This document shows positions 33,324 to 40,978 of a DNA stretch of 64,000 nucleotides, one piece after another. The DNA is from VRUE01 sp963730315 (lineage in GTDB: Bacteria; Actinomycetota; Thermoleophilia; Solirubrobacterales; 70-9): assembly GCA_963730315.1 (NCBI GenBank), contig CAVSRD010000012.1, positions 248,001 to 312,000 of the forward strand, read 5' to 3'. A program made the position numbers and the translations under genes. A model generated the notes under the pieces. It had not been told where the DNA came from, searched no databases, and saw only the letters and a program-made list of their open reading frames with translations. Numbering within the stretch: the stretch's first letter is position 1; every line of letters starts with the position of its first letter.

Positions 33324-35303
33324 CTACAGCGCTTCGCGCTCTTGCTCTTGGTCCTCGCCTGCTTTGCCAGGCGGGTGGCCTTGCGCTTGCGCTTCTTGGC
33401 CGAGGCCGGGCTTGCCGTTGCGCTTCGCCTGCTTGGCGTTCTTGCGCAACCGCTTCGCGCGCTGGCTGAGCCTCCTTGCTTCGCGTCTCAGCTTGCTGCA
33501 GTTGCGCTTCGAGGCCAGGTTGCCCTTGCCGGCGAAGCCGGGTGAGGCAATGTTCGGCTGGGTGGGGATGGGGGTCGCTCCGCTGCGGCAGGCCTCGCCG
33601 CTGCAGGGAGCCGCTGGCGCGGGTGGGTTCTGGGCGGTGAGGCCGCCGCCCACCCGAGCGTCGTAGACGTCAAGGAGCCCATCTTTGTCGCTGCCGACCA
33701 GCTTTTCCCGCGTCCCGAAGAAGGCATCGTTTCCGCTGCTGCTTGCGTCGTTGAATTTGACGTTTTCCCCGCCGGTGCCGGGTGAGATCAACGCCACCTG
33801 CCCGTTTGCCGCGTCGTACTCGTAGACGTCCGTCAGGTTGTTGGTGTCCTGCGGCACCAGAGCTTCGTCGGTGTTGAAGAAGAGGTGGCCACCGTCATCG
33901 GAGAGGTTTCGCGACAGACGCGCTATGTCGTTTTGGCCTCCTTCGATGAAAGCGCCGGATTCCGGTTCTGCGATGACGCAGGAGGCGCAGACCAGTGCGC
34001 CGGTGGCGGCGCTGTAGAGGTAGGCCTGGGACGTACCGTTGTCGGGGAAGCCGGTGAGGCTTTCGTCCGCGGTGAAGGCGAGGTGCATCCCGTCTGGGGT
34101 GACGCGGGAGCTCAGTGATCCGAGATTGCCCGCCCAGTTGCTTCCCAAGGTGACCGGGCCCGCGATGAAGGTGATTTCGCCTTCCGGGGTGCCGTCGTCG
34201 GTCCACATGTAGAGGCTGTCTTCGGCCCCTTCATCGGAGACGAAGTAGACCCGCGAGCCGTCCGCGGAGGCGCCGAGCACGCCCTGCACTTCTTCTGCCA
34301 GCAGCAGAGGAGGGCTCACTCCTCCGGGGCTGACCCCGTAGCGCTCGAGGTCTTCACCATCGGTGACATAGGCAACCGAGCCGTCGCTGCTGGCGGCCTC
34401 GAAGGCGCCTGTGCCTGCTCCGATGACATGCGTGGTGGCGGCGTCGATGCGAACGCAAAGGCCGCAGCCGCCGCCTTTGAAGAAGACCCGCGAGCCGTCT
34501 GCGGAGACGGGGCGGCGGGGGTTTTTCGCAGCAAGCGTGGCGCCTGCGCCGCCAATCTGGCTGAGAGCGCCCGTCGCCGCGCTCCAGTCGCAGAGTGACC
34601 CGGCAGCACAGCCGGTCAATGCGGACGGCGAATTGAAGACAACGTGGCTGGCGTCGGTCGAAATCCCGACAGCGTAAAAGAAGACTTCGGTCAATCCCGC
34701 TGCCGCCCCAACGCTGAGCAGCCGGTAGGAGGTACTGGAATTGTCCCGTAAGTAGAGGTTGCTGGTACCGGCGGATGCATCGAGGGTCAGGGGAGGTTCC
34801 CACGCACCCAGGACCGCCATCTTTTCGAGATCCTGGGTGAACAACTCATTGTGGGCGCGGGAGAGGGACGGATACGGTCCGATCGGGGGAGAGATGCCCG
34901 CGGTGCTCCAGTCGCTCGCACCTCGCCGGGAAAGGAACGCGTTGACGACACCAACCCCTTCCAGTTCTCCAAACCCAGCATAGGATGTGAAGGCGGCCGA
35001 TTGACCGTTTTCGGCCGCAATCGGGGTGAAGTCGAGGCTTTTGAGGAACGGGTCGACGATGGGCTCAAACCCTTCCTTTTCAGGCGGCGAGACCATCTCG
35101 TAGGCACGGCAGTCAGGGAGTTTGGCGGAGGGGCCGTTGCGGAATTCTTCGTTGGGGCAGGCTTGGGCGGCGGCTGAGGGCTCACTGCTCCCGAGGAAAG
35201 CGGCGACGCCGAGGGCGCAGAGGCAGACCAAGCCGAAGCGACTGCGGCGCATGCCGTTGCCCTGGGTCGATACCGCAGACGGTGCCCTCGCGAAGCGTCT
35301 CAC
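33324..35303 (-). CDS. Secreted PD40/TolB-like propeller protein, copy A (tail frameshifted)
   Basis: 659 residues. GTG at 35303 after AAGGAGAAG. Signal peptide around RSRFGLVCLCALGVAAFLGS, then the family opening CPNEEFRNGPSAKLPDCRAY with EMVSP, and a six-to-eight-bladed propeller with PD40-type blades (VSADGSRVFFKGG, GASADGSRVYFVSD, VTPDGMHLAFTAD, NLSDDGGHLFFNT). The Lys/Arg-rich tail is broken near 33408 by one extra C; restored, it would read KKRKRKATRLAKQ...RGASK and stop at 33296, overlapping the next gene by ATGA exactly as in copy B (56676). Partner of family P; role unknown. Confidence 0.8.
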   Translation of the reverse strand: MRRFARAPSAVSTQGNGMRRSRFGLVCLCALGVAAFLGSSEPSAAAQACPNEEFRNGPSAKLPDCRAYEMVSPPEKEGFEPIVDPFLKSLDFTPIAAENGQSAAFTSYAGFGELEGVGVVNAFLSRRGASDWSTAGISPPIGPYPSLSRAHNELFTQDLEKMAVLGAWEPPLTLDASAGTSNLYLRDNSSTSYRLLSVGAAAGLTEVFFYAVGISTDASHVVFNSPSALTGCAAGSLCDWSAATGALSQIGGAGATLAAKNPRRPVSADGSRVFFKGGGCGLCVRIDAATTHVIGAGTGAFEAASSDGSVAYVTDGEDLERYGVSPGGVSPPLLLAEEVQGVLGASADGSRVYFVSDEGAEDSLYMWTDDGTPEGEITFIAGPVTLGSNWAGNLGSLSSRVTPDGMHLAFTADESLTGFPDNGTSQAYLYSAATGALVCASCVIAEPESGAFIEGGQNDIARLSRNLSDDGGHLFFNTDEALVPQDTNNLTDVYEYDAANGQVALISPGTGGENVKFNDASSSGNDAFFGTREKLVGSDKDGLLDVYDARVGGGLTAQNPPAPAAPCSGEACRSGATPIPTQPNIASPGFAGKGNLASKRNCSKLRREARRLSQRAKRLRKNAKQAKRNGKPGLGQEAQAQGHPPGKAGEDQEQEREAL

Positions 35304-36038
35304 CTAGCTCTTCTCCTTGTTCTGTAAGCCTCCCTCCCGGCCGCTTTCCTAGCGGCCCCCTCAAGCGCTCGGGTTCCCTGTTTCCCTGTTCCCCACCCGC
35401 TCTGATGGCCGAGCGTTGGTTGCGCCTGATGGTGCGACGATTTTTCGATCGCGATTAAGGCACACGAGCCTCTGGATGTCAACCGCCTCCGCCTGACCGC
35501 CGCGTGGTGTATGGCAAAGCGTCAAAAAAATGTGTTGTTTATGGCAAAGCGCCAACAAAACGTGTTGTTTATGGCGCAAAGCACCAAAGAATGCGGGCGC
35601 AGGGTGGCCCGGAAAACCCTTCTGGCGACGACCCAAACGTCAGGAGCGGCTGGTACCCTAGGGGTGCGGCAAATGCGGGGGCGTCGAGGGAAGGGAGGCT
35701 CCTCCTCCTCCTCGGCGCCCCTCGAAAACGCTGCACATGACGGTCTGGACCGCGGAGGCAGGGGCGGGATCTGCTGCTCTGATGGCGTTGGCGGGCCCGG
35801 GCCTTCGGCAAACGCACCCTGGCCGATCAGGTCATTTCTGATTGACCGGCGTCCCAGGCACCTCCCGGGATCAGCGGCCAGTTCGAATCAAGTCACTCGG
35901 GCCAGAGCACAATGGCGGCAATCAGCGTTGCCAGGAAGACCCAGGCGATGCGGGTGCGTGCGGATACGGTCGCCGATGGGGTTAGCCTAGCCCGTCCGAT
36001 CGGTAGCCCTTCCGGGACCTTGTGTTAAGTTAATCGTT
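35304..36038. other. 735-bp intergenic region, unusually A+T-rich in part
   Basis: Contains the 30-bp tandem repeat (35511). On the minus strand, 35909-36000 encodes a short hydrophobic end (RTRIAWVFLATLIAAIVLWP) with no start, possibly a membrane-protein remnant. No complete gene is supported. Confidence 0.45.
35511..35590 (+). repeat. 30-bp tandem repeat, three copies
   Basis: Units start at 35511, 35541 and 35571 (exact 30-bp period): atggcaaagcg.caa.aaaa, then .gtgttgttt; the third decays after atggcgcaaagcaccaaag. Far more A+T-rich than its surroundings. One frame gives the decapeptide MAKRQ(K/Q)NVLF twice, but no ribosome site or family supports a gene. Confidence 0.8.
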
Positions 36039-36138
36039 CAGCCGACCACGACCGCAGAGTGATGAATTGGGAATATCGCTGCGGGATTGTCGGGCTTTGC
36101 CGCACAGGGAAAACTGAATCTCATGGAGGAGGAGCCTC
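36039..36138 (+). promoter_or_regulatory. Conserved leader of the PKD-protein gene
   Basis: About 100 bp before the ATG is nearly identical to the reverse complement of 42671-42770 before the inverted paralog: cgaccacga.cgc, tgatgaattgggaatatcgc, gggctttgccgcacaggg, aaaactgaatctcatggagg. It can form a stem CTGCGG/CCGCA..G around gggctttg. GGAGGAGGAG is the ribosome site. Conservation outside the coding part suggests a functional leader or a recent duplication. Confidence 0.6.
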
Positions 36139-38478
36139 ATGGGTGTATCTAGTCGCCGCGAGCGGCCATCTTGTCGCCGCAAGCGGTCGGTAATCGGCCT
36201 GCTGGCATTGGTAGCCAGTGCCATCTTCTTGTTGCCCGCCAGTCAGGCCAGCGCGGCTGAATTCAACAACGCCTGCGTGAACAGCCTGATCCCGACCCAG
36301 TCCAGCCTGATCCCGGTGACGATGACCGCCAACGCGTCGCCGAATCCGGTCGAACCGGGCAACTCGGTCACCTTGAGTGAAATCAAACAGGAACTGGCGA
36401 TCCCCCCAGCGGTCTTCATTTCCGGCTACAACGCCGGCGTCCTGGCGACCGGGCTGAACGAAATCCCCACGGAACTGTTGACGAGAATCATCGGCACGAA
36501 CACGGTCGAGGGAGAACAGCTCACCAATAAAGTGGCAACGGAAGCCGAAACGTTCATCACCGATCCGGACGGGACCCCCGGAACCGGCGATGAGGAAGCG
36601 ACTCCGGGCACGGTGAGCGTCACCTACGAAAACCAGACCTGGACCGCGAAAGAAGAAGGCCCGATCGATTTCCGCGAGAAGACGCAGGAACCGCTCACCA
36701 ACCTCTCAGCCGGCATCCAGATCGAATCCGTCGTCTCCGGCGTCATCCATGTCCGGTTCGGCTGCGACCCCGGCGACGTGGAAGAGAGCGCGCCCCCGGA
36801 AACGATCGAACTCGTCAATCCGGCGGTGCCGTTCGCCAGCACGGAAATCGAAGCCCCGGCCAATGAACCGCCGACGGCAAACGCCGGCCCCGACCAGACC
36901 GTGGCCTCGGGGGCGGAAGTCGAACTCGACGGGAGCGGCTCCTCCGATCCCAACGGGGACGAAATCAGCTACCAGTGGAGCCAGACCGGCGGTCCGGCGG
37001 TGAGCCTGGAAGGAGCCGAAACGGCGACGCCGAGCTTCACCGCCCCGACCGGCCCCGCCGCGCTGGAATTCGAACTGGAAGTCTGCGACCCCTCGGAAGC
37101 CTGCGAAACCGACAGCGTCGCGGTCAGCGTCGAAGCCCCGGCCAATGAACCGCCGACGGCAAACGCCGGCCCCGACCAGACCGTGGCCTCGGGGGCGGAA
37201 GTCGAACTCGACGGGAGCGGCTCCTCCGATCCCAACGGGGACGAAATCAGCTACCAGTGGAGCCAGACCGGCGGTCCGGCGGTGAGCCTGGAAGGAGCCG
37301 AAACGGCGACGCCGAGCTTCACCGCCCCGACCGGCCCCGCCGCGCTGGAATTCGAACTGGAAGTCTGCGACCCCTCGGAAGCCTGCGAAACCGACAGCGT
37401 CGCGGTCAGCGTCGAAGCCCCGGCCAATGAACCGCCGACGGCAAACGCCGGCCCCGACCAGACCGTGGCCTCGGGGGCGGAAGTCGAACTCGACGGGAGC
37501 GGCTCCTCCGATCCCAACGGGGACGAAATCAGCTACCAGTGGAGCCAGACCGGCGGTCCGGCGGTGAGCCTGGAAGGAGCCGAAACGGCGACGCCGAGCT
37601 TCACCGCCCCGACCGGCCCCGCCGCGCTGGAATTCGAACTGGAAGTCTGCGACCCCTCGGAAGCCTGCGAAACCGACAGCGTCGCGGTCAGCGTCGAAGC
37701 CCCGGCCAATGAGCCGCCGACGGCAAACGCCGGCCCCGACCAGACCGTGGCCTCGGGGGCGGAAGTCGAACTCGACGGGAGCGGCTCCTCCGATCCCAAC
37801 GGGGACGAAATCAGCTACCAGTGGAGCCAGACCGGCGGTCCGGCGGTGAGCCTGGAAGGAGCCGAAACGGCGACGCCGAGCTTCACCGCCCCGACCGGCC
37901 CCGCCGCGCTGGAATTCGAACTGGAAGTCTGCGACCCCTCGGAAGCCTGCGAAACCGACAGCGTCGCGGTCAGCGTCGAAGCCCCGGCCAATGAACCGCC
38001 GACGGGCGGAGGCGGCGGTGGAGGCGGCGCAGGCGGTGGCGAAGGCGGTGGTGGTGGTGGTGGCGCAGGCGGCGGCGGTGGAGGCGGCACAGGCGGCGCC
38101 AAGTCTGGTACCGCCAACGCTGCGGCGTTCGCCCAGGTCAAGGGCGGCAAGGCATTCCTCAAGCTCAGCTGCCGCGGCGGGAGCGCCTGCCGGGGCTCGC
38201 TGCAGCTCATCGCCCGGGTCAAGGCCGGAAAGAGCGAGCGGGCCAAGCATTCCAAGAAGCGGATTCGCAACCTGGTGATCGGCAGGGCCGGCTTCGCGAT
38301 CCCAGCCGGCCGGACCAAGACGATCCGCGTGCGGCTGACCGGCAAGGGCAAGGCGCTGCTGCGCAAGGCGGGCAGGCGCGGCCTGAAGGTAAAGCTGCGG
38401 GGTAGCGGCATAAGCAACCGCGCCGTGCGGCTGCGCAGCCCCAGGAAGCAGAAGCGGAAGGCACGGGGAGGATCATGA
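36139..38478 (+). CDS. Secreted protein with four near-identical PKD repeats
   Basis: 779 residues. Signal peptide after MGVSSRRERPSCRRKRSVIG, cleaved near ASAAEF. Residues 30-235: an N-terminal domain shared with the gene at 40979-42670. Residues about 238-613: four PKD/Ig-like units of 94 residues (ANEPPTANAGPDQTVASGAE ... YQWSQTGGPAVSLEG ... LEVCDPSEACETDSVAVSVE). Then a Gly-rich linker of about 35 residues and a basic C-terminal domain (FLKLSCRGGSACRGSLQLIA...). Extracellular adhesion or matrix role is inference. Glu codons are mostly GAA, unlike the GAG-rich neighbours. Confidence 0.85.
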   Translation: MGVSSRRERPSCRRKRSVIGLLALVASAIFLLPASQASAAEFNNACVNSLIPTQSSLIPVTMTANASPNPVEPGNSVTLSEIKQELAIPPAVFISGYNAGVLATGLNEIPTELLTRIIGTNTVEGEQLTNKVATEAETFITDPDGTPGTGDEEATPGTVSVTYENQTWTAKEEGPIDFREKTQEPLTNLSAGIQIESVVSGVIHVRFGCDPGDVEESAPPETIELVNPAVPFASTEIEAPANEPPTANAGPDQTVASGAEVELDGSGSSDPNGDEISYQWSQTGGPAVSLEGAETATPSFTAPTGPAALEFELEVCDPSEACETDSVAVSVEAPANEPPTANAGPDQTVASGAEVELDGSGSSDPNGDEISYQWSQTGGPAVSLEGAETATPSFTAPTGPAALEFELEVCDPSEACETDSVAVSVEAPANEPPTANAGPDQTVASGAEVELDGSGSSDPNGDEISYQWSQTGGPAVSLEGAETATPSFTAPTGPAALEFELEVCDPSEACETDSVAVSVEAPANEPPTANAGPDQTVASGAEVELDGSGSSDPNGDEISYQWSQTGGPAVSLEGAETATPSFTAPTGPAALEFELEVCDPSEACETDSVAVSVEAPANEPPTGGGGGGGGAGGGEGGGGGGGAGGGGGGGTGGAKSGTANAAAFAQVKGGKAFLKLSCRGGSACRGSLQLIARVKAGKSERAKHSKKRIRNLVIGRAGFAIPAGRTKTIRVRLTGKGKALLRKAGRRGLKVKLRGSGISNRAVRLRSPRKQKRKARGGS
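36850..37977 (+). repeat. Four tandem 282-bp repeats (PKD units)
   Basis: Copies start at 36850, 37132, 37414 and 37696 with almost no differences (one seen: gag for gaa near 37711); a fifth copy is cut after 24 bp at 37978. DNA-level identity, including silent sites, means recent expansion or continuing homogenisation. Confidence 0.95.
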
Positions 38479-38590
38479 GATCAGGGGTGAGGCCGGCGGG
38501 AGCGTCGTGAAGCGCACCCGCCGGCTCGGCCATCGCCCGGAAGCGGCGCGTGAAGGCGGGTAGGTGGAGCGCCGCCTCGTCTCGCCGGGC

Positions 38591-39388
38591 TCAGCGCAAC
38601 CGCACCCCGCGCCTGAATCCCCCCACCCCATGGCCGGCTTGGGTGAGGCGCACCCCGATCCGGTAGCGGCCACGGGGCAAGGTGCCACGCAAACGGGTGA
38701 GGCGCAGGTTGACCGTGGCGCCGGGGAGGATCGTCTTCGGCGCGACGACGCCGCTCAGCGTGTGACGATGGCCGCTGATGCGCACCCGGGCGCCGATCGG
38801 GTCGATCGTGTTGCCGGCGTTCTTGACCGCGAGGAAGAGGGCGCCGTGGCGGACGGTGCCGTGCTCGAAGAGGCGTCCAGGGCGGGCTCGGAACCGGCGG
38901 GCGCCGGCCGGCGGGTAGAGGCGCAGCGAGGTGACCAGGCGGTAGGCGATCCTGACGCCCTTGCCGCGGCGGCGCTTGGGGGTGCCGGTGACTTCGACCG
39001 CCCCGTACAGCGAGCGGCCCTTGGGCCGGCGCGCCAGCCGCAAGCGGACCGTCCGCGTCCCGCCGGCGCGCAGCCCGAACGAGAGTCGGTTGGGACGCAC
39101 CTTGCCGAGCACCCTGCGGCGGTTGGGGGCAACAGAGCCGCTGCGGGACTGCAGCCAGGGGCGCACGGCGAGGGAGACCTTCATCGGGCGGGAGGTGGTG
39201 TTGGAGACCTTGAGCGAGCCGCCCCCGCCCGGCTGGGCGACGTGTTCGAGGATGCCCGGAGTGACCGAGAGGCCGCCGCTGGCGCCGAGCGCGTGGGCGG
39301 CCCCGAAGCCGGCTACGAGCAGGCAGAGCGCAGCGATAGCGGAGCGGCGGGCGCGCGCTGGGCGGCGGTTGACGGTTGGCGGTCTCAT
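38591..39388 (-). CDS. Secreted beta-sandwich protein of unknown function
   Basis: 265 residues from the ATG at 39388 (AAGAGAGGATC upstream). Signal peptide AIAALCLLVAGFGAAHALGA. Then LSVTPGILEHVAQPGGGGSL and KVSNTTSRPMKVSLAVRPWL, an arrangement like the first Ig-type domain of exported wall proteins (DUF916/WxL-interacting-like, weak). Further on: RLARRPKGRSLYGAVEVTGT, and a C-domain VKNAGNTIDPIGARVRISGH ... RLRGTLPRGRYRIGVRLTQA. Last gene of the minus-strand run 40979, 40037, 39450, 38591. Confidence 0.75.
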   Translation of the reverse strand: MRPPTVNRRPARARRSAIAALCLLVAGFGAAHALGASGGLSVTPGILEHVAQPGGGGSLKVSNTTSRPMKVSLAVRPWLQSRSGSVAPNRRRVLGKVRPNRLSFGLRAGGTRTVRLRLARRPKGRSLYGAVEVTGTPKRRRGKGVRIAYRLVTSLRLYPPAGARRFRARPGRLFEHGTVRHGALFLAVKNAGNTIDPIGARVRISGHRHTLSGVVAPKTILPGATVNLRLTRLRGTLPRGRYRIGVRLTQAGHGVGGFRRGVRLR

Positions 39389-39449
39389 CGTCTGATCCTC
39401 TCTTGTCGTGGCTTGGAACCCGGTCGGGGATGAAAGTGGGGGTGCCCGC

Positions 39450-40040
39450 TCACGGCCCCTCCGCGGTGAGCGTGACCAGGAGCAGCTTGTGGTGGTTGCG
39501 GACGACGCGGGCGTCGGGAGCTTCCTGGCGCAGGCGGATCTTCGTCGTGGCACCCGAGAGCGGCCGGCCCCAGCGCTTCAGCTGCGGGGGAAACGCCGCG
39601 TCGAGCGAGAGGAAGGCCCCGCCGCCGGCCTGAGCCCGCAGCGCCGGGGAGAGGACCGAGGACCCTCTCACCAGGTGCCCGAGGCGCGGACCCCGGGTGA
39701 CTTCGCCGTCAGCGAGGCTGAGCCGGATAGGGGTGTCGGTGGCGGTCACCTCGGCATGGATCACCGAGGTGTAGACGCTGCCGCGGCCGGCGGAGCCCGC
39801 GCGCCGGAACGGGCTCGGTTGGCTGAGCGAGAGCGAAAGCGTGCTGGGCACGGTGCCGCCGGGGACCGGGGAGCCCTGCCCGCGCGCGAGGGCGGCGAGG
39901 ACGAGAGAGGTGGCGAGCACCGCGACGGCCAGGGCGAGCGCGCCTGCGCGGTTGCGCGTGCGGGCGCTGACCGCAAATGAATCGCGCTTCGCTCGCCGCG
40001 CGGAGAACCAGATCGTGGTGCTTGCCCGCCCCGCGCTCAT
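39450..40040 (-). CDS. Secreted or anchored small protein of unknown function
   Basis: 196 residues. One hydrophobic segment near the N-terminus (AGALALAVAVLATSLVLAAL) is a signal peptide or anchor; the rest is Ser/Arg-rich with YTSVIHAEVTATDTPIRLSL and a conserved-looking C-terminal strand RVVRNHHKLLLVTLTAEGP. Its ATG overlaps the stop of the upstream gene (40037-40040), so translation is coupled. No family recognised. Confidence 0.7.
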   Translation of the reverse strand: MSAGRASTTIWFSARRAKRDSFAVSARTRNRAGALALAVAVLATSLVLAALARGQGSPVPGGTVPSTLSLSLSQPSPFRRAGSAGRGSVYTSVIHAEVTATDTPIRLSLADGEVTRGPRLGHLVRGSSVLSPALRAQAGGGAFLSLDAAFPPQLKRWGRPLSGATTKIRLRQEAPDARVVRNHHKLLLVTLTAEGP

Positions 40041-40954
40041 CGCGGCCCCCAGGGGGGCTTGCGGGTGCGGGGAGGGACGGCGAGGCGGAGCTTGGCCTTG
40101 GCCAGTTCTCCACCAGGGCCGTAGTAGCGGAAGAGGACCGTGCGGCCCGAGCGGAAGCCGAGGTTTACCTTGAGTCGTCCCTTCTTTCGCACCCTGATCT
40201 TGCGCAGGTGGATGAACTTGACCGGTCCGTGGCGGCGCTTGAAGCTGAGATGCCAGACCCGGTAGTAGACCTCCACGCGGGTGCCCCTTGCGGCCGGCAC
40301 GCGCTTGCCCGAGGCGGCGAGGCAGATGAGCTTTCCCTTGTAGGGGTAGCGGCGCCCGTAGCGGAGAACGGGAACGTGACGGGGACGAGTGTGCCAGAGC
40401 GGGCGGCGGGCGAGATGCATCTTCAGCTTCGGGCGGCGGCAGCCGCCGTGCCCTTTACCGGGAGGCGAGGGCGGGCGGCCTTTGCCGCCGCCACCACCAC
40501 CGGGTTCTTCGCCGGGGCGCTGGCCGCCGACGCCGACCGTCACGCTCGCGCTGGGGCCGGTCGGCGTCGCGACGTTCCTCACCGCGATCTCTTGGTCAAG
40601 CAGTTTCGCGGTGTTTCCGGCGGCGTCGGTCACCTCCACCACCAGCCGGTGGGACCCCTCCGTGACCGCGCGCGTATCGACCGGCAGCGGAACGGCCGAG
40701 ACCGACACGCCGGCGAGGTGTGCAGAGGAGACGAGGTCGCCATCGAGCAATGCCCTGGCGGAAGCGAGCCCGGCGCCGGTGTCGGTCGCGTAGAGACGAA
40801 GTTGAAGGGTTCCGGAGGCGGGACTGCGCACGCCGACGACCGCACCGGTGGGCGCGGTCGTGTCGGGGCTCTCGGCGGCGCGCGCCGGCCCGCGAAGAAG
40901 GAAAACTGCCGCCGCGACCACTACGGTCGCGGCGGCAGTACCCAAATACGTCAT
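40037..40954 (-). CDS. Secreted Ig-like protein of unknown function
   Basis: 305 residues. Signal peptide TAAATVVVAAAVFLLRGPAR. N-terminal half is a bacterial Ig-like fold: DTTAPTGAVVGVRSPASGTL, LRLYATDTGAGLASARALLD, HRLVVEVTDAAGNTAKLLDQ. A Gly/Pro-rich linker (GGGGGGKGRPPSPPGKGHGG) follows, then a basic C-domain with two Cys and many Arg/Lys (FKRRHGPVKFIHLRKIRVRK). It begins 24 nt after the stop of the InlB-repeat protein and overlaps the next gene, so it is operonic. Surface role inferred. Confidence 0.75.
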   Translation of the reverse strand: MTYLGTAAATVVVAAAVFLLRGPARAAESPDTTAPTGAVVGVRSPASGTLQLRLYATDTGAGLASARALLDGDLVSSAHLAGVSVSAVPLPVDTRAVTEGSHRLVVEVTDAAGNTAKLLDQEIAVRNVATPTGPSASVTVGVGGQRPGEEPGGGGGGKGRPPSPPGKGHGGCRRPKLKMHLARRPLWHTRPRHVPVLRYGRRYPYKGKLICLAASGKRVPAARGTRVEVYYRVWHLSFKRRHGPVKFIHLRKIRVRKKGRLKVNLGFRSGRTVLFRYYGPGGELAKAKLRLAVPPRTRKPPWGPR

Positions 40955-40978
40955 ACAGTCATGCAGGCCCTGGGTCGA

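Noticed and set aside
31147..33666. Very long plus-strand frames opposite the family-P and propeller genes
   Set aside because: They mirror the real genes on the other strand. Composition (Gly/Arg/Ala/Val) and lack of signals fit antisense frames.
35511..35590. CRISPR array
   Set aside because: The units are contiguous without spacers, only three copies, and no cas genes are present.
35511..35990. Small gene starting MAKRQKNVLF
   Set aside because: No ribosome site, peptide repeat explained by the DNA repeat, and the rest is low-complexity.
36039..36138. Possible c-di-GMP (GEMM-I) riboswitch, because of CGCACAGGG.AAAC
   Set aside because: The tetraloop/receptor pairing and the second helix are absent, and the ribosome site follows within about 20 nt. 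Only the short motif matches.
36706..38250. Repetitive minus-strand frame opposite the PKD gene
   Set aside because: Its repeats merely reflect the PKD DNA repeats; no start or family evidence.
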